A stretch of DNA of 64,000 bases from Paenibacillus sp. JZ16 (GCF_015326965.1 NZ_CP017659.1:7357844-7421843), one strand, 5' to 3'; shown: positions 36,712 through 46,363, counted from the stretch's first letter. A program made the numbers and translations. The notes: a model not told the origin generated them from the letters alone.

Positions 36712-36935
36712 ATCTTATAGTGGACTTATAAAGAAAGCTTAGTCGCGGGTATGATGCAGTTCCATCCTCGGGTTTATTTGGCATGCCATTGCAAGGGGCC
36801 ATCGGGAGTTCTATTATGCTTCTTTTATGTGAAATTTGATATAAATTTTTGGTTTTAATTGCTTTAAATCCACCTAAGAGAGAAAAAACAATGTTTTTTG
36901 AAAGAATCAATAATAAATTTAATGATTTTAAAATA

Positions 36936-36950
36936 GAAAAAGCGCTTTCA
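36936..36950 (+). promoter_or_regulatory. CcpA cre-like site upstream of the second importer
   Basis: GAAAAAGCGCTTTCA matches 12 of 14 positions of the cre consensus TGNAANCGNTNNCA. It lies 51 bases before the permease start, close to a possible TACAAT box at 36956. The remaining part of the 36712-36935 interval is AT-rich and holds no gene that I can see. Carbon catabolite repression is inferred. Confidence 0.6.
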
Positions 36951-37000
36951 CAGCTCTACAATGTGAGACATAACCAGTCTCGCTGAAAGGAGTTTAATAC

Positions 37001-37996
37001 ATGAACACAACCAATGCCCCTGACACTGGCGGCATAGGAAGCCCCCATAAGAAGTTGAAAAAGTCGTCCGGGACATGGGGCGGCCATGTTAAGCAAATCG
37101 GGAGGGATTATCTAAAGAACAGATACTTGCTATTGATGCTTTTTCCCGTTTTGGTCTGGTATGGCATATTCGCTTACGGTCCCATGTACGGGGTTCAATT
37201 AGCTTTCAAAGACTTTTCCATTAAAGAAGGCATTTGGGGCAGCCCGTGGGTAGGATTGAAGCACTTTGAATATTTATTCACTGCTTCGCCGCAATTTCCG
37301 CAGATCATGAAGAACACAATCATCATCAGCTTTTATCAAATCATTTTCGGATTTCCGGCCCCGATCATTCTGGCGCTTTTGTTCAATGAAATCCGGGTTT
37401 CGTTTTTCAAGAAAGTTGCCCAAACGCTCTCTTATTTGCCGCATTTCTTGTCTTGGATCGTCCTAGGTGGAATTCTGATGACGCTTTTATCGCCATCCAC
37501 CGGTGTCGTCAACCACATTTTGGGGGTGTTCGGTTTTGAACCGATCTATTTCCTCGGATCTGAAAAATATTTCCGCTTTACGCTCGTAGTATCAGCCTTA
37601 TGGAAGGAAGTCGGGTGGGGGACCATTATTTACCTGGCGGCCCTATCCAGTATTGATTCGCAAATGTATGAAGCGGCCGTCATCGACGGAGCGAGCCGTT
37701 GGAAGCAAACGATCTATATTACACTTCCTGCTCTCATGCCGGTCATTGCCATATTGCTCATTTTACGGGTTGGCAATGTGCTCGATGCCGGATTCGACCA
37801 AATTTTCAACTTGTATTCCCCTGCCGTTTACGGTGTCGCCGACATACTCGACACTTATGTTTACCGAATAGGCTTGCAGGAATTCCAATTCAGCTTGACT
37901 ACGGCTGTTGGTTTGTTCAAGAACGTTGTCGGGTTAATGCTGGTAATGACATCAAATTACTTTATCAAAAAGATGGGGCAGGAAGGCCTCTATTAA
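37001..37996 (+). CDS. Sugar ABC transporter permease (LplB family), second system
   Basis: The 331-residue permease has a cytoplasmic N-terminal extension of about 40 residues, then LLMLFPVLVWYGIFAYGPMY, six membrane segments and the EAA loop QMYEAAVIDGASRWKQTIYI. It is closely similar to the permease at 26380 and again lacks a partner ATPase. GAAAGGAG precedes the start. With the next gene it forms the channel of the second importer. Confidence 0.93.
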   Translation: MNTTNAPDTGGIGSPHKKLKKSSGTWGGHVKQIGRDYLKNRYLLLMLFPVLVWYGIFAYGPMYGVQLAFKDFSIKEGIWGSPWVGLKHFEYLFTASPQFPQIMKNTIIISFYQIIFGFPAPIILALLFNEIRVSFFKKVAQTLSYLPHFLSWIVLGGILMTLLSPSTGVVNHILGVFGFEPIYFLGSEKYFRFTLVVSALWKEVGWGTIIYLAALSSIDSQMYEAAVIDGASRWKQTIYITLPALMPVIAILLILRVGNVLDAGFDQIFNLYSPAVYGVADILDTYVYRIGLQEFQFSLTTAVGLFKNVVGLMLVMTSNYFIKKMGQEGLY

Positions 37997-38028
37997 GTTA
38001 AACCAGATTTGAGAGGTGTGAGAACAAC

Positions 38029-38892
38029 TTGCTTCTAACCAAAGGTGAAAAAATCTTTCAGGGGTTTCTCATTGTCGGCATCATGCTGTTATGTCTCGTC
38101 ATGGTCTATCCGTTCTTGCATGTGCTATCCATTTCGCTCAGTACTCCCGCGGAAGCGCTGCGTCCGGGCATTCATCTCTATCCCAAGGAAATCTCTCTGT
38201 TTGCCTGGAAGCGCGTATTGACGACGGACAGTATATGGGGGGCGTTTGGGATTACCGTTTTCAGGACGGTAGTGGGCACCCTGCTTTCTCTGGTATTTAT
38301 GTGCATGGCTGCCTACCCGCTGTCCCGTAAATATTTGCCCCATCGCGGGTTTTACACAACGTTTATTATTATCACCATGTTCTTTAGCGGCGGTCTGATT
38401 CCGACGTATTTGCTGATTAAATCGCTGGGCTTGATCAATTCGGTGTGGGTCTATATTATACCTGGACTAGTCAGCACCTTTTCCTTGATTATCCTTCGCA
38501 ACTTTTTCATGACGATTCCGAATGAACTGGAGGATTCGGCGAAGATGGATGGCGCGAATGACATTCGCATTCTAGTTCAGATTGTTGTGCCGTTGTCAGC
38601 CCCCGTGCTAGCAACGCTCGCGCTTTGGGCTGCGGTAGCGCATTGGAATAATTGGTTCGATGCGATGTTGTATATGCAAGATAAAACTAAGATTACACTG
38701 CAGTTACTATTGAGAAGGCTTGTGATCGCCAATATGGCTGATCCGATGATGCCTGTGCCGACGGAGGAGGAAGATCCCGAAATGGTGAAAGCGGCAATTA
38801 TCATGTTTACCGCCTTGCCCATATTGGTTGTTTACCCGTTCTTGCAACGATATTTTGTTAAAGGCGTTATGGTAGGGTCGATCAAAGGATAG
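38029..38892 (+). CDS. Sugar ABC transporter permease (LplC/YtcP family), second system
   Basis: The 287-residue permease starts at a TTG with GAGAGGTGTGAG upstream. It shows the family pattern LSISLSTPAEALRPGIHLYP, the EAA loop EDSAKMDGANDIRILVQIVV, and the C-terminal RYFVKGVMVGSIKG. It is the partner of the preceding permease, 32 bases away. Confidence 0.92.
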   Translation: MLLTKGEKIFQGFLIVGIMLLCLVMVYPFLHVLSISLSTPAEALRPGIHLYPKEISLFAWKRVLTTDSIWGAFGITVFRTVVGTLLSLVFMCMAAYPLSRKYLPHRGFYTTFIIITMFFSGGLIPTYLLIKSLGLINSVWVYIIPGLVSTFSLIILRNFFMTIPNELEDSAKMDGANDIRILVQIVVPLSAPVLATLALWAAVAHWNNWFDAMLYMQDKTKITLQLLLRRLVIANMADPMMPVPTEEEDPEMVKAAIIMFTALPILVVYPFLQRYFVKGVMVGSIKG

Positions 38893-38928
38893 TAGCGACT
38901 TCAGTAGAGGTTGTTCAGTACCACTTGG

Positions 38929-38968
38929 TTTAAACAGCAGCCGTCCTATCGCGTGTTTGCTGTTTAAA
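38929..38968 (+). other. Strong stem-loop between permease and binding-protein genes
   Basis: TTTAAACAGCA (38929-38939) and TGCTGTTTAAA (38958-38968) are perfectly complementary over 11 bases with an 18-base loop and no T-run. In such operons this kind of element often protects the binding-protein message. A short remnant of the intergenic element (AGAGGTTGTTCAG, 38906-38918) lies just upstream. Confidence 0.55.
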
Positions 38969-39003
38969 TAGATGAACTAAAAGATAAAGGGAGGCACACA
39001 TCA

Positions 39004-40599
39004 ATGAAACACAGTAAAATGAACTGGAGGATCTTAACAACCCTCCTGCTGTCTCTGGCGCTTGTTCTAAGCGCTTGCAGCGGAAGTGGGAACTCGAACA
39101 GTTCAGAGGGCGGCAACAACGTCAGTAACCATACGGGAAATGAGAAGGAGGCGCCTCAAGAGGAACCGATCGAGATTGTGTGGGCGAACAACTTTAGCGC
39201 GCCTGAAGCAGATGGTAACTATGTGCAGACTGAAATCGAAAAGAAATTCAATGTAAAGATTAAAAATATTAAGCTGGAAAGATGGGGCTGGAAGGAGCAA
39301 TTTTCCGTCTACCTGGCATCCGATGAAATTCCGGATATCTTCCCGATCGACGCTAATGAAACAGACATGGCGACGTGGGCGAAGCAGGGGATCCTCGCCC
39401 GTCTTGATCGAGCCGAGATCGAAGCCAACATGCCGAATTATGCCGCAGCACTCCATGAGTACGATCCTGATGCTTGGATCGTAGGCATGATTGACGGAGA
39501 AAATTGGGGCATTCCTAAATATTGGCCGCCGGGCAATGACGGTTTCATTCCGGGTTATAATAAGACCTGGCTGGAAAACATCGGCTATAGCGAACCACCG
39601 AAGACACTCGAGGAATTTGAAGATGTGCTGACAAAATTCACGAAGAACGATCCGGACAAAAATGGCAAGAACGACACTTATGGGATGTCGGCTAGGGGCA
39701 AACTGCCCATCCAGATGTTCACTTCCGTATTCAGTGCCCATGCCGTGAGCCCATACCAGTTCAAGCTGGATGCCGAAGGCAAGGTTACCTGGGGAGCCCT
39801 GACGGAAGAGACGCGAACAGCGTTAAAACTTCTCAACAAATGGTATCAGGATGGATTGATCGATCCGGAGTTTATTACGAACGATAATAATGAAATTCAA
39901 GAGAAGTTTGTGAATCAGAAAATCGGGGTTGTAGACAATGCGGGATGGGTCAACTTCAATCCAGATTCAGGATACGTGACAAAGGCCGCGCTTGAGGTCG
40001 GAATAATCAATACGCCGGGCGTGTCGCTTGTCGGTCCGAACGGCGATGCATTCGCATTCGCATACGGAGCTCGCCAGGCGCCAGTATTGCTGGGCGCACA
40101 AGTTGAAACAGATGAACAGAAACGTAAGAAAATCTATGAAATTCTAGATTGGGTATCGACAAGTGAAGAAGGCTGGTTGTTAACCGTTAAAGGACAAGAA
40201 GGTGTGAGCTACAATTTCGACGAGAACGGATATCCTGTGATGAGTACGGATGAAAATGTTGCGGCGGAAAAATTGGGTTATAACAGCTTCTATAACCCGC
40301 TAACTCACATTGACATCAGCAAGCAGAAGTACAGCTATGATTCTGCAATGATAGAACTGAGGGACCAGATTATGCCGGGAGTTGTACCATTGCTGGATGT
40401 ATTGGGTCCTACGCATATGGAAAGTAAAGCTGAATATTGGAGTAATCTGTTAACGCTGCAGGACACGTTTATCATTAAAGCGATTTACGGAGAAGCCAAC
40501 ACGGACGATGACTTTGATAAGTTCAAAGCGGACTGGCTGCGTTCCGGCGGACAAGCGGTGCTTGATGAAGCCAATAAAATTTATCAGGAGCGCAAGTAA
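39004..40599 (+). CDS. Extracellular solute-binding lipoprotein, second system
   Basis: The 531-residue product has lipobox LSAC with Cys25 and a Ser/Asn/Gly-rich linker, followed by the binding-protein fold (IEKKFNVKIKNIKLERWGWK, DEIPDIFPIDANETDMATWA, GMSARGKLPIQMFTSVFSAH). It should bind the substrate of the two preceding permeases. The protein at 43311 is a close paralogue, so the system may have two binding proteins of different specificity. GGGAGGC precedes the start. Confidence 0.93.
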   Translation: MKHSKMNWRILTTLLLSLALVLSACSGSGNSNSSEGGNNVSNHTGNEKEAPQEEPIEIVWANNFSAPEADGNYVQTEIEKKFNVKIKNIKLERWGWKEQFSVYLASDEIPDIFPIDANETDMATWAKQGILARLDRAEIEANMPNYAAALHEYDPDAWIVGMIDGENWGIPKYWPPGNDGFIPGYNKTWLENIGYSEPPKTLEEFEDVLTKFTKNDPDKNGKNDTYGMSARGKLPIQMFTSVFSAHAVSPYQFKLDAEGKVTWGALTEETRTALKLLNKWYQDGLIDPEFITNDNNEIQEKFVNQKIGVVDNAGWVNFNPDSGYVTKAALEVGIINTPGVSLVGPNGDAFAFAYGARQAPVLLGAQVETDEQKRKKIYEILDWVSTSEEGWLLTVKGQEGVSYNFDENGYPVMSTDENVAAEKLGYNSFYNPLTHIDISKQKYSYDSAMIELRDQIMPGVVPLLDVLGPTHMESKAEYWSNLLTLQDTFIIKAIYGEANTDDDFDKFKADWLRSGGQAVLDEANKIYQERK

Positions 40600-40610
40600 T
40601 AAGGATAAGG

Positions 40611-40638
40611 CCGGCTTGTAAGATGCAAGTCGGTTTTT
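40611..40638 (+). terminator. Terminator after the second binding lipoprotein
   Basis: CCGGCTTG (40611-40618) pairs with CAAGTCGG (40626-40633) through one G-U pair, followed by TTTTT. Confidence 0.75.
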
Positions 40639-40697
40639 CTTTCACAGCTCGAGCTCGAATGTTGTTGTGTAGAGGGAATGCACTCGGGGGGAATATT

Positions 40698-42911
40698 TTG
40701 TTGAAAAAAGTGCTGCCTTTCTATAGAGATACCTTATTCAACCGTCTCATCTTGTCGTATACGGCATTGGCTGTCGTCCTGCTTGGTCTGGCAGGAGGTT
40801 ACATGTATACCCAGGCCAATCAAATGATGGTGAGGGAAATCGCAAGTGACAGTCAAAGCCGGCTCATCAGTGTGAAGGATTATATGGAAGGTTCGTTGCT
40901 CGAGAAATATGAAGCCGATCATTTGAATAAAGTACTGTCGACCATCTTTGCGCGAAACCATTCGAACTTGAATTATTTATTGAAGGACAGTTGGGAAGAA
41001 AATCTCGGCCGTATTATTATTTTTCAAAAAGATCTTGTGATGTATAAACAAGTCCTTGATGGCGTATATAATTTGACGGTTTATTTTCGCACGGGCGACT
41101 ACATCGTAGACAGCAATTCTTTCTATATGAAACCGGATCATTCCAGCGATGTCGACTTTATAAACGGCCTGCAAAATACCGTTTATAACCGCTGGATGCA
41201 CCGGACGTTATCCAATGACAAGCAGGTGATGACGTATGTGGTCAAGCTCCCGTATGAGACATCGCCAGAACCGCAAGGCTATCTCTTCGTCGATGTCGAT
41301 CTGGACTATCTGAATCAGAATACGACAGAAATTTATGGTTCCACCGATGATCGGTTCTATATTTTCGATGCAACTGGGAACCTGCTCTTGCAGACTGCCG
41401 AGGCCGGTTCGGAGGAAATGCGGCTGCTCCAGCATACCATTGCTTCCGGGGAATCCGTCAAAGAAATCAGTGACGATGAACACGGTACCGTTGTAGTGTC
41501 CTATCTCGACAGCTCGAATTCGAAGAACAGTTGGACCTATGTGATGATTCGTCCTGTGAGCTCGTTCGTACTCGCTTCCAAACAATTAAAGACAAATATA
41601 TTTGTAGGCTGCAGCCTTGTGCTTTTGTTCGGACTGGTGGTCTCCTACATGATCTCCAAGCGTTTCTATATCCCGATGAAAAGGCTGATCCAACATATTC
41701 GTAATCTGTATCATCCGGCCATGTCCCAGAATCAGGCGAACGAATACACCATCATCGGCAACACGCTTCATTATATGGGCCGGAAAATCGAGGTTCTGGA
41801 AACGCAAGCTCAGAAGAACGAAATGATTAATCTGGTTTTGGGGGCTAGTCTCGGTCTGGAGCATTTGGATACCCTGCCAAGAGGGTGTCGCTATCAATTA
41901 ATGCATATCCGCTTTATCAAAGGCGACAGTGAGACTTTCAAGGAACAATTCGCGGCACTCGACCATCAGGTGAGCTACGAACTGGTTTGCTTAACCGCGC
42001 AGGAAGCGGCCGTCATCTTCATTACACATGCAAGTGAAGGGACGGACGAAGAGGCCAATCTTGCGGAGCTGGAAAGAGCGAAACAGGTATTGGGCGACGC
42101 GTTTCGTTATGGTGCGGGTATGGGCGTGCCGGTGCAATCCCCCGAAGAGATTCCGATCTCCTATCGCTCGGCTCAGCAGGCTTATCGCTATTGCTTCATA
42201 TTCGGACGGGAAGCGATGATCGCCCAATCGACGATTTCGGCTCTAAAGCCTAAATCCCATTTGCTTTCTCTTGATATTTTTCAAAATGCGCTTAAAGCCG
42301 GAGAAGTTGGAGAGGTGAATCGATTCATCGACGAGTTTATGTCGGTTCTGAAGGAACGGAACCTGCAGCTTGAATCTGTTGAATTAGCGCTGCTCCAATT
42401 CGTTTCCGCTTTGTATGAAACGGTGATTGAGTTAAAGATGCAGGAGCTCGTTTCCCCCTCGAATCTGTTCGATGAACTGAGGAAAGAGACGTTGGAGGAA
42501 ACGGTCAGCTCGATTCGCAACCTGGCCGAACGGATCGCGATTCACATGCGGGATTCGGGCAATCGTGGGCGGACGGAAGTCGTTTATAAGCTGAAAACGT
42601 ATATCAATGAGCATCTGCAAGACGATTTGTCGCTTAATGTGCTGTCCGAAGTGGCATCGCTTGGTCCTGCATATGTATCCACTTTATTCGGTGAAGTCAT
42701 GAACGAATCGTTCACCGAATATGTGACCCGTACAAGACTGGAGAAAGCGGCCGATTTGCTGAGAGCGGACGACAAGCTGTCCGTCAAAGAAATTGCGGCA
42801 CTTGTTGGTTACCGCAACCATCAATACTTTCATGTTAAGTTCAAAGAGCGTTTCGGCGTTACGCCGGTTCAGTATAGACAAACGAAACTGAAGTCCGGCT
42901 TAGCTGAATAG
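40698..42911 (+). CDS. Membrane-anchored AraC-family transcriptional regulator
   Basis: The roughly 737-residue protein has an N-terminal membrane helix (LILSYTALAVVLLGLAGGYM), an extracellular Cache-like sensing region, a second membrane helix (IFVGCSLVLLFGLVVSYMIS), a cytoplasmic middle region and a C-terminal AraC helix-turn-helix (LSLNVLSEVASLGPAYVSTL, KEIAALVGYRNHQYFHVKFK). It thus combines sensing and DNA binding in one chain. The start is placed at TTG 40698 (or 40701) because GGGGGG lies just upstream; the longer frame begins inside the preceding terminator. It probably controls the second importer and the lyase genes that follow. Confidence 0.9.
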   Translation: MLKKVLPFYRDTLFNRLILSYTALAVVLLGLAGGYMYTQANQMMVREIASDSQSRLISVKDYMEGSLLEKYEADHLNKVLSTIFARNHSNLNYLLKDSWEENLGRIIIFQKDLVMYKQVLDGVYNLTVYFRTGDYIVDSNSFYMKPDHSSDVDFINGLQNTVYNRWMHRTLSNDKQVMTYVVKLPYETSPEPQGYLFVDVDLDYLNQNTTEIYGSTDDRFYIFDATGNLLLQTAEAGSEEMRLLQHTIASGESVKEISDDEHGTVVVSYLDSSNSKNSWTYVMIRPVSSFVLASKQLKTNIFVGCSLVLLFGLVVSYMISKRFYIPMKRLIQHIRNLYHPAMSQNQANEYTIIGNTLHYMGRKIEVLETQAQKNEMINLVLGASLGLEHLDTLPRGCRYQLMHIRFIKGDSETFKEQFAALDHQVSYELVCLTAQEAAVIFITHASEGTDEEANLAELERAKQVLGDAFRYGAGMGVPVQSPEEIPISYRSAQQAYRYCFIFGREAMIAQSTISALKPKSHLLSLDIFQNALKAGEVGEVNRFIDEFMSVLKERNLQLESVELALLQFVSALYETVIELKMQELVSPSNLFDELRKETLEETVSSIRNLAERIAIHMRDSGNRGRTEVVYKLKTYINEHLQDDLSLNVLSEVASLGPAYVSTLFGEVMNESFTEYVTRTRLEKAADLLRADDKLSVKEIAALVGYRNHQYFHVKFKERFGVTPVQYRQTKLKSGLAE

Positions 42912-42933
42912 CGCGCAGCTAATCCAAATCCCT

Positions 42934-42975
42934 AACAAACAGTCTGATTACGGGCTGTTTGTTTCTCATTTTTGA
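42934..42975 (+). terminator. Terminator after the membrane AraC regulator
   Basis: AACAAACAG (42934-42942) pairs with CTGTTTGTT (42955-42963), followed by a T-rich tail ending ATTTTT. Confidence 0.7.
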
Positions 42976-43019
42976 TTGAAATTGAAAGAATTAAAAACAA
43001 TCGAAAGATTTTGAAATAG

Positions 43020-43034
43020 AAAAAAGCGCTTACA
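43020..43034 (+). promoter_or_regulatory. CcpA cre-like site upstream of the lyase operon
   Basis: AAAAAAGCGCTTACA matches the cre consensus at the same positions as the site at 36936. The preceding bases (TTTTGAAATAGAAAAA) also resemble the bases before that site (TTTTAAAATAGAAAAA). It lies about 275 bases before the binding-protein gene, with a mobile-type repeat inserted between. Confidence 0.6.
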
Positions 43035-43067
43035 ATCGTTAAAATCAATTCATGCAATCCTCGCTTT

Positions 43068-43250
43068 AAGTGCGAGTTCAAAAAGTCGGGTTTCTAGGAC
43101 CGAGAAGGTTGGATGAAGCTAGGGACTGAGTAGCGGAGCGTAGACAGATCTACGTGAGCAACGGAAGGCCCGGCTGAATTCAAGATTCGACGTCGATTCC
43201 GCTCCCTGTACTACCTCGTCATGGGAAGACGACTTTTTGAACAACCTCTT
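43068..43250. mobile_element. MITE-like intergenic inverted-repeat element
   Basis: A roughly 180-bp element is bounded by GTTCAAAAAGTCG (43076-43088) and its complement CGACTTTTTGAAC (43230-43242), extending outward as TGCGA and AACCTC. It has no coding capacity. Truncated copies lie at 31948-31992 and 38906-38918. The size, terminal inverted repeats and copy pattern fit a miniature inverted-repeat element; no target duplication was identified. It sits in the leader between the cre-like site and the binding-protein gene. Confidence 0.65.
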
Positions 43251-43310
43251 TAACGGAAAGGCAGTGTGCCGGTATAAATAGAAAAACAAAAAAAGGGGTG
43301 GCTACAAACA

Positions 43311-44915
43311 ATGAAACACAGCAAGAAGAGTTGGTTGGGATTCTTGAGCATTATCCTGATGGTTGCGTTTACCGCAGCCGGATGCAGCCATGCAAGCGGA
43401 GCGGCAACGAAACCGCCGACTTCCACTGACAAGCAGGAAGACAGCCACAATTCGGAGAAAACGGAAGCGCCGATCGTGATCACCTGGGCGAACGGCATTA
43501 ACCCTCCCGAGAATGACAACAACGATGTGCAACAACAAATCGAAAAAAAGTTCAACGTCAAAATCAAAAATATCAGACTGGAGCGTTCCACTTGGAAAGA
43601 AAAGTTCAACGTTCTGCTAGCTTCCGGCCAAATTCCTGACATTTTTCCGGTTGACGGGGACATGACGGATATGGCTACCTGGGCAGATCAAGGTCTTATT
43701 GCCTCCATCTCCAGGGAAGAAATTGAAAAACTCATGCCGAATTATGCTAAACATCTGAATGCCGAAGACCCTGAAGCATGGGAAGTCGGCCTCTACAACG
43801 GAAAGTACTGGGGGATTCCCAAAGAATGGCCGCTAGGCAATGACGGGCTTCTTCCCGGATACAATGAAAACTGGCTGAAGGCGATCGGTTACAGTGAGCC
43901 TCCTAGAACACTCGACCAGCTGCATGATGTGCTTACCAAATTCGTCAATGACGATCCTGACGGTAACGGCAGGAAAGATACATACGGCATGACGGCCCGC
44001 GGCAAACTGCCGGTTCAGATGTTCACCTCCATATTCTCGGCTTACGGCGTGTCGCCCTATTTATTTATAAACAATGATGACGGCAGCGGGATTGTGTACG
44101 GCGGGATAACGGAGCAAACAAGGTCCGCTCTCAAGACGCTAAATCAGTGGTACAAGGAGGGATTGATCGATCCAGAATTCATTACAGCGGATAATCTGCA
44201 GATTAACGAAAAGTTCGTGAACCGGAAGATCGGCTACGTGGATAACATGGGATGGAGCGGCTACTACAAGGAATCTGGGTATATTACAAGACCCGCGCTG
44301 GAAAAAGGGATTCAGGTCGTTGCCGGAACGCCGCTTATCGGACCGGCGGGCAAACCGTACGCATTCTCTTACGGTTCTCGTCAAGCCCCACTTATGCTGG
44401 GCGTCCATCTGGAGGAGGACGGCAAAAAACGGCAGAAGATACAGCAAATTCTCGAGTGGGTGTCGACCGACCCGGAAGGGTGGCTGCTGACCACACAGGG
44501 GGTAGAGGGCGTTAACTACGATATGGTAGACGGAAAAGCCGTCGCACGGACGGGTACGGAAGCGGAAACGAACAAAACAGGTGCGGGCAGCTTCTACAAT
44601 CCGCTCGCCTGGGTAAATCAGGAGTTTACCGCCAAATACAGCACCAAGCAAGATGCGTTGGAATTAGAGGAGAAGATCAACCGAGGGTATATCCCGTTGA
44701 GAGACGTTTTGCAAGCAGCCGTTCTGGAATCCAAAACGCAATATTGGCCGCATCTTCAGAGCATGCAGGACACTTATCTGATCAAAGCGATCATCGGCGA
44801 AGAGAATACGGATTCCGATTTTGACACATTCAAGGCGCAATGGCTGAAATCAGGCGGCCAAGCTCTAACGGACGAAGTCAATCAGGTATACAAGGAGCGC
44901 AGCGCTCAAAATTAG
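43311..44915 (+). CDS. Extracellular solute-binding lipoprotein, third copy
   Basis: The 534-residue lipoprotein (lipobox TAAGC, Cys25) is a close paralogue of the one at 39004: IEKKFNVKIKNIRLERSTWK, IPDIFPVDGDMTDMATWADQ and GMTARGKLPVQMFTSIFSAY align directly. It has no permease genes of its own, so it most likely feeds the permeases at 37001-38892. It heads the operon that contains the beta-helix hydrolase and the two secreted lyases, 23 bases before the next gene. Confidence 0.92.
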   Translation: MKHSKKSWLGFLSIILMVAFTAAGCSHASGAATKPPTSTDKQEDSHNSEKTEAPIVITWANGINPPENDNNDVQQQIEKKFNVKIKNIRLERSTWKEKFNVLLASGQIPDIFPVDGDMTDMATWADQGLIASISREEIEKLMPNYAKHLNAEDPEAWEVGLYNGKYWGIPKEWPLGNDGLLPGYNENWLKAIGYSEPPRTLDQLHDVLTKFVNDDPDGNGRKDTYGMTARGKLPVQMFTSIFSAYGVSPYLFINNDDGSGIVYGGITEQTRSALKTLNQWYKEGLIDPEFITADNLQINEKFVNRKIGYVDNMGWSGYYKESGYITRPALEKGIQVVAGTPLIGPAGKPYAFSYGSRQAPLMLGVHLEEDGKKRQKIQQILEWVSTDPEGWLLTTQGVEGVNYDMVDGKAVARTGTEAETNKTGAGSFYNPLAWVNQEFTAKYSTKQDALELEEKINRGYIPLRDVLQAAVLESKTQYWPHLQSMQDTYLIKAIIGEENTDSDFDTFKAQWLKSGGQALTDEVNQVYKERSAQN

Positions 44916-44938
44916 ATTAAGAAAAGGATGAGACATTC

Positions 44939-46363
44939 ATGACATATGAGTCGAATCGATTAATCACCTACGTCGCCCCCGCGGGAGCGGTAGGAAACTC
45001 GGATTTTACGGTGCGCGTCCGGCAGGGACAAGGGGAATGGCGGCAGCTGTTCAGCTATAACGTTAAGGTGGATATGCATGATGTGCGGAACGCCTCTATG
45101 GTCTATTTCGATTGCGACGGGGAGGTTGAAGTCGAAGTGATCAAGAATGAAGGAGAAATTCGCGACGCGGCGATCCGACCCGTTGCATGGGGGATTGACA
45201 GCGTTATTAACGAAAACCGGGTTACATTTACGATGGACGGACCTCGCAAATTATCGCTTGAAGTGAATGGGGAACGCTTTCACAATCTGCATATTTTCGC
45301 TAATCCGGTCGAAGATGGTTCGCCGATGCAGGACGATCCTGGCGTCCTGGTCATTGCTCCGGGCAAACATCAGACCGAAGACCTTCAACGTCTGATCACG
45401 CCGGAAGTATCGGTCATCTACTTCGATGCCGGCATACATGTTCTGGACCAGCCGCAATTCCGCTTGCCTTCCGGAATGACGGTCTACGTCGCCGGAGGAG
45501 CGGTCGTCTATGGGGCGTTCATCTGCGATCATGTAAGGGATGTGACGATCAGAGGCCGCGGGATCGTCTATATGTCCGACTTCGAGAAGACGACATATTA
45601 CCGTGCTGTTGAAATCACATTCTCCGAGCATGTAACCGTTGAAGGAATCATTGTCATCGATCCGCCTCATTATACCGTTCTGATCGGGAGTTCCAGGCAT
45701 ATCGCGATCCGCAACATTAAATCGTTCAGTACCCGCGGGTGGTCGGACGGCATCGATATGATGGCAAGTGCTCATGTGGACATTGACGATGTGTTTCTGC
45801 GGACGTCCGACGATTGCATCGCAATCTATGGCAGCCGCTGGAACTATCAAGGGGACACAAGGGATATCATCATCCGTAATTCCGTCTTATGGGCGGACGT
45901 AGCCCATCCGATGAATGTCGGCGGACACGGCAATCACGAAAAAGGGGACATCGTCGAAAACATCCTCTTCGAAAATATCGATGTGCTGGAGCATCATGAG
46001 CCGCAGCCTTACTACTGGGGCTGTATGTCGATTAATTGTGGCGACAACAATACCGTTCGGAATGTGACCTATCGGAATATCCGGATCGAACCGTTCGAGC
46101 TCGGGCAACTGATCGACATCCGCGTGCTCTTTAATCCCAAATATAATCCATGTCCCGGCTTCCGGATAGAAAATATTTATTTCGACGAGATCACTTTCAA
46201 CGGAACTTGCGATAACCCGTCCTGTATTGCAGGCTTCGATGAGTCCAGATACGTAAAGGGGGTGAAGTTCCGAAATTTGCGAATCAATCATCGGCATATC
46301 CTGAGTCCGGCTTCCGGAAATATTCGGATTGGCGAGTTCGCACATGACATCAAGTTTACGTAA
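44939..46363 (+). CDS. Beta-helix glycoside hydrolase-like protein (GH28/GH49-like)
   Basis: The 474-residue protein has an N-terminal beta-sandwich ([20 protein letters not shown]) followed by a right-handed beta-helix with SDGID (near 269), TSDDCIAI and GGHGNH. These correspond to the acidic catalytic elements of polygalacturonase-type enzymes. It is a paralogue of the N-terminal half of the 1533-residue fusion. No signal peptide is present, so it acts in the cytoplasm. GAAAAGGATGAG precedes the start. Substrate is unknown; an acidic or arabinose-containing oligosaccharide is likely from context. Confidence 0.85.
   Translation: MTYESNRLITYVAPAGAVGNSDFTVRVRQGQGEWRQLFSYNVKVDMHDVRNASMVYFDCDGEVEVEVIKNEGEIRDAAIRPVAWGIDSVINENRVTFTMDGPRKLSLEVNGERFHNLHIFANPVEDGSPMQDDPGVLVIAPGKHQTEDLQRLITPEVSVIYFDAGIHVLDQPQFRLPSGMTVYVAGGAVVYGAFICDHVRDVTIRGRGIVYMSDFEKTTYYRAVEITFSEHVTVEGIIVIDPPHYTVLIGSSRHIAIRNIKSFSTRGWSDGIDMMASAHVDIDDVFLRTSDDCIAIYGSRWNYQGDTRDIIIRNSVLWADVAHPMNVGGHGNHEKGDIVENILFENIDVLEHHEPQPYYWGCMSINCGDNNTVRNVTYRNIRIEPFELGQLIDIRVLFNPKYNPCPGFRIENIYFDEITFNGTCDNPSCIAGFDESRYVKGVKFRNLRINHRHILSPASGNIRIGEFAHDIKFT

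Noticed and set aside
43100..43250. Insertion sequence with a transposase in the inverted-repeat element
   Set aside because: The element is only about 180 bp and contains no open frame of useful length.
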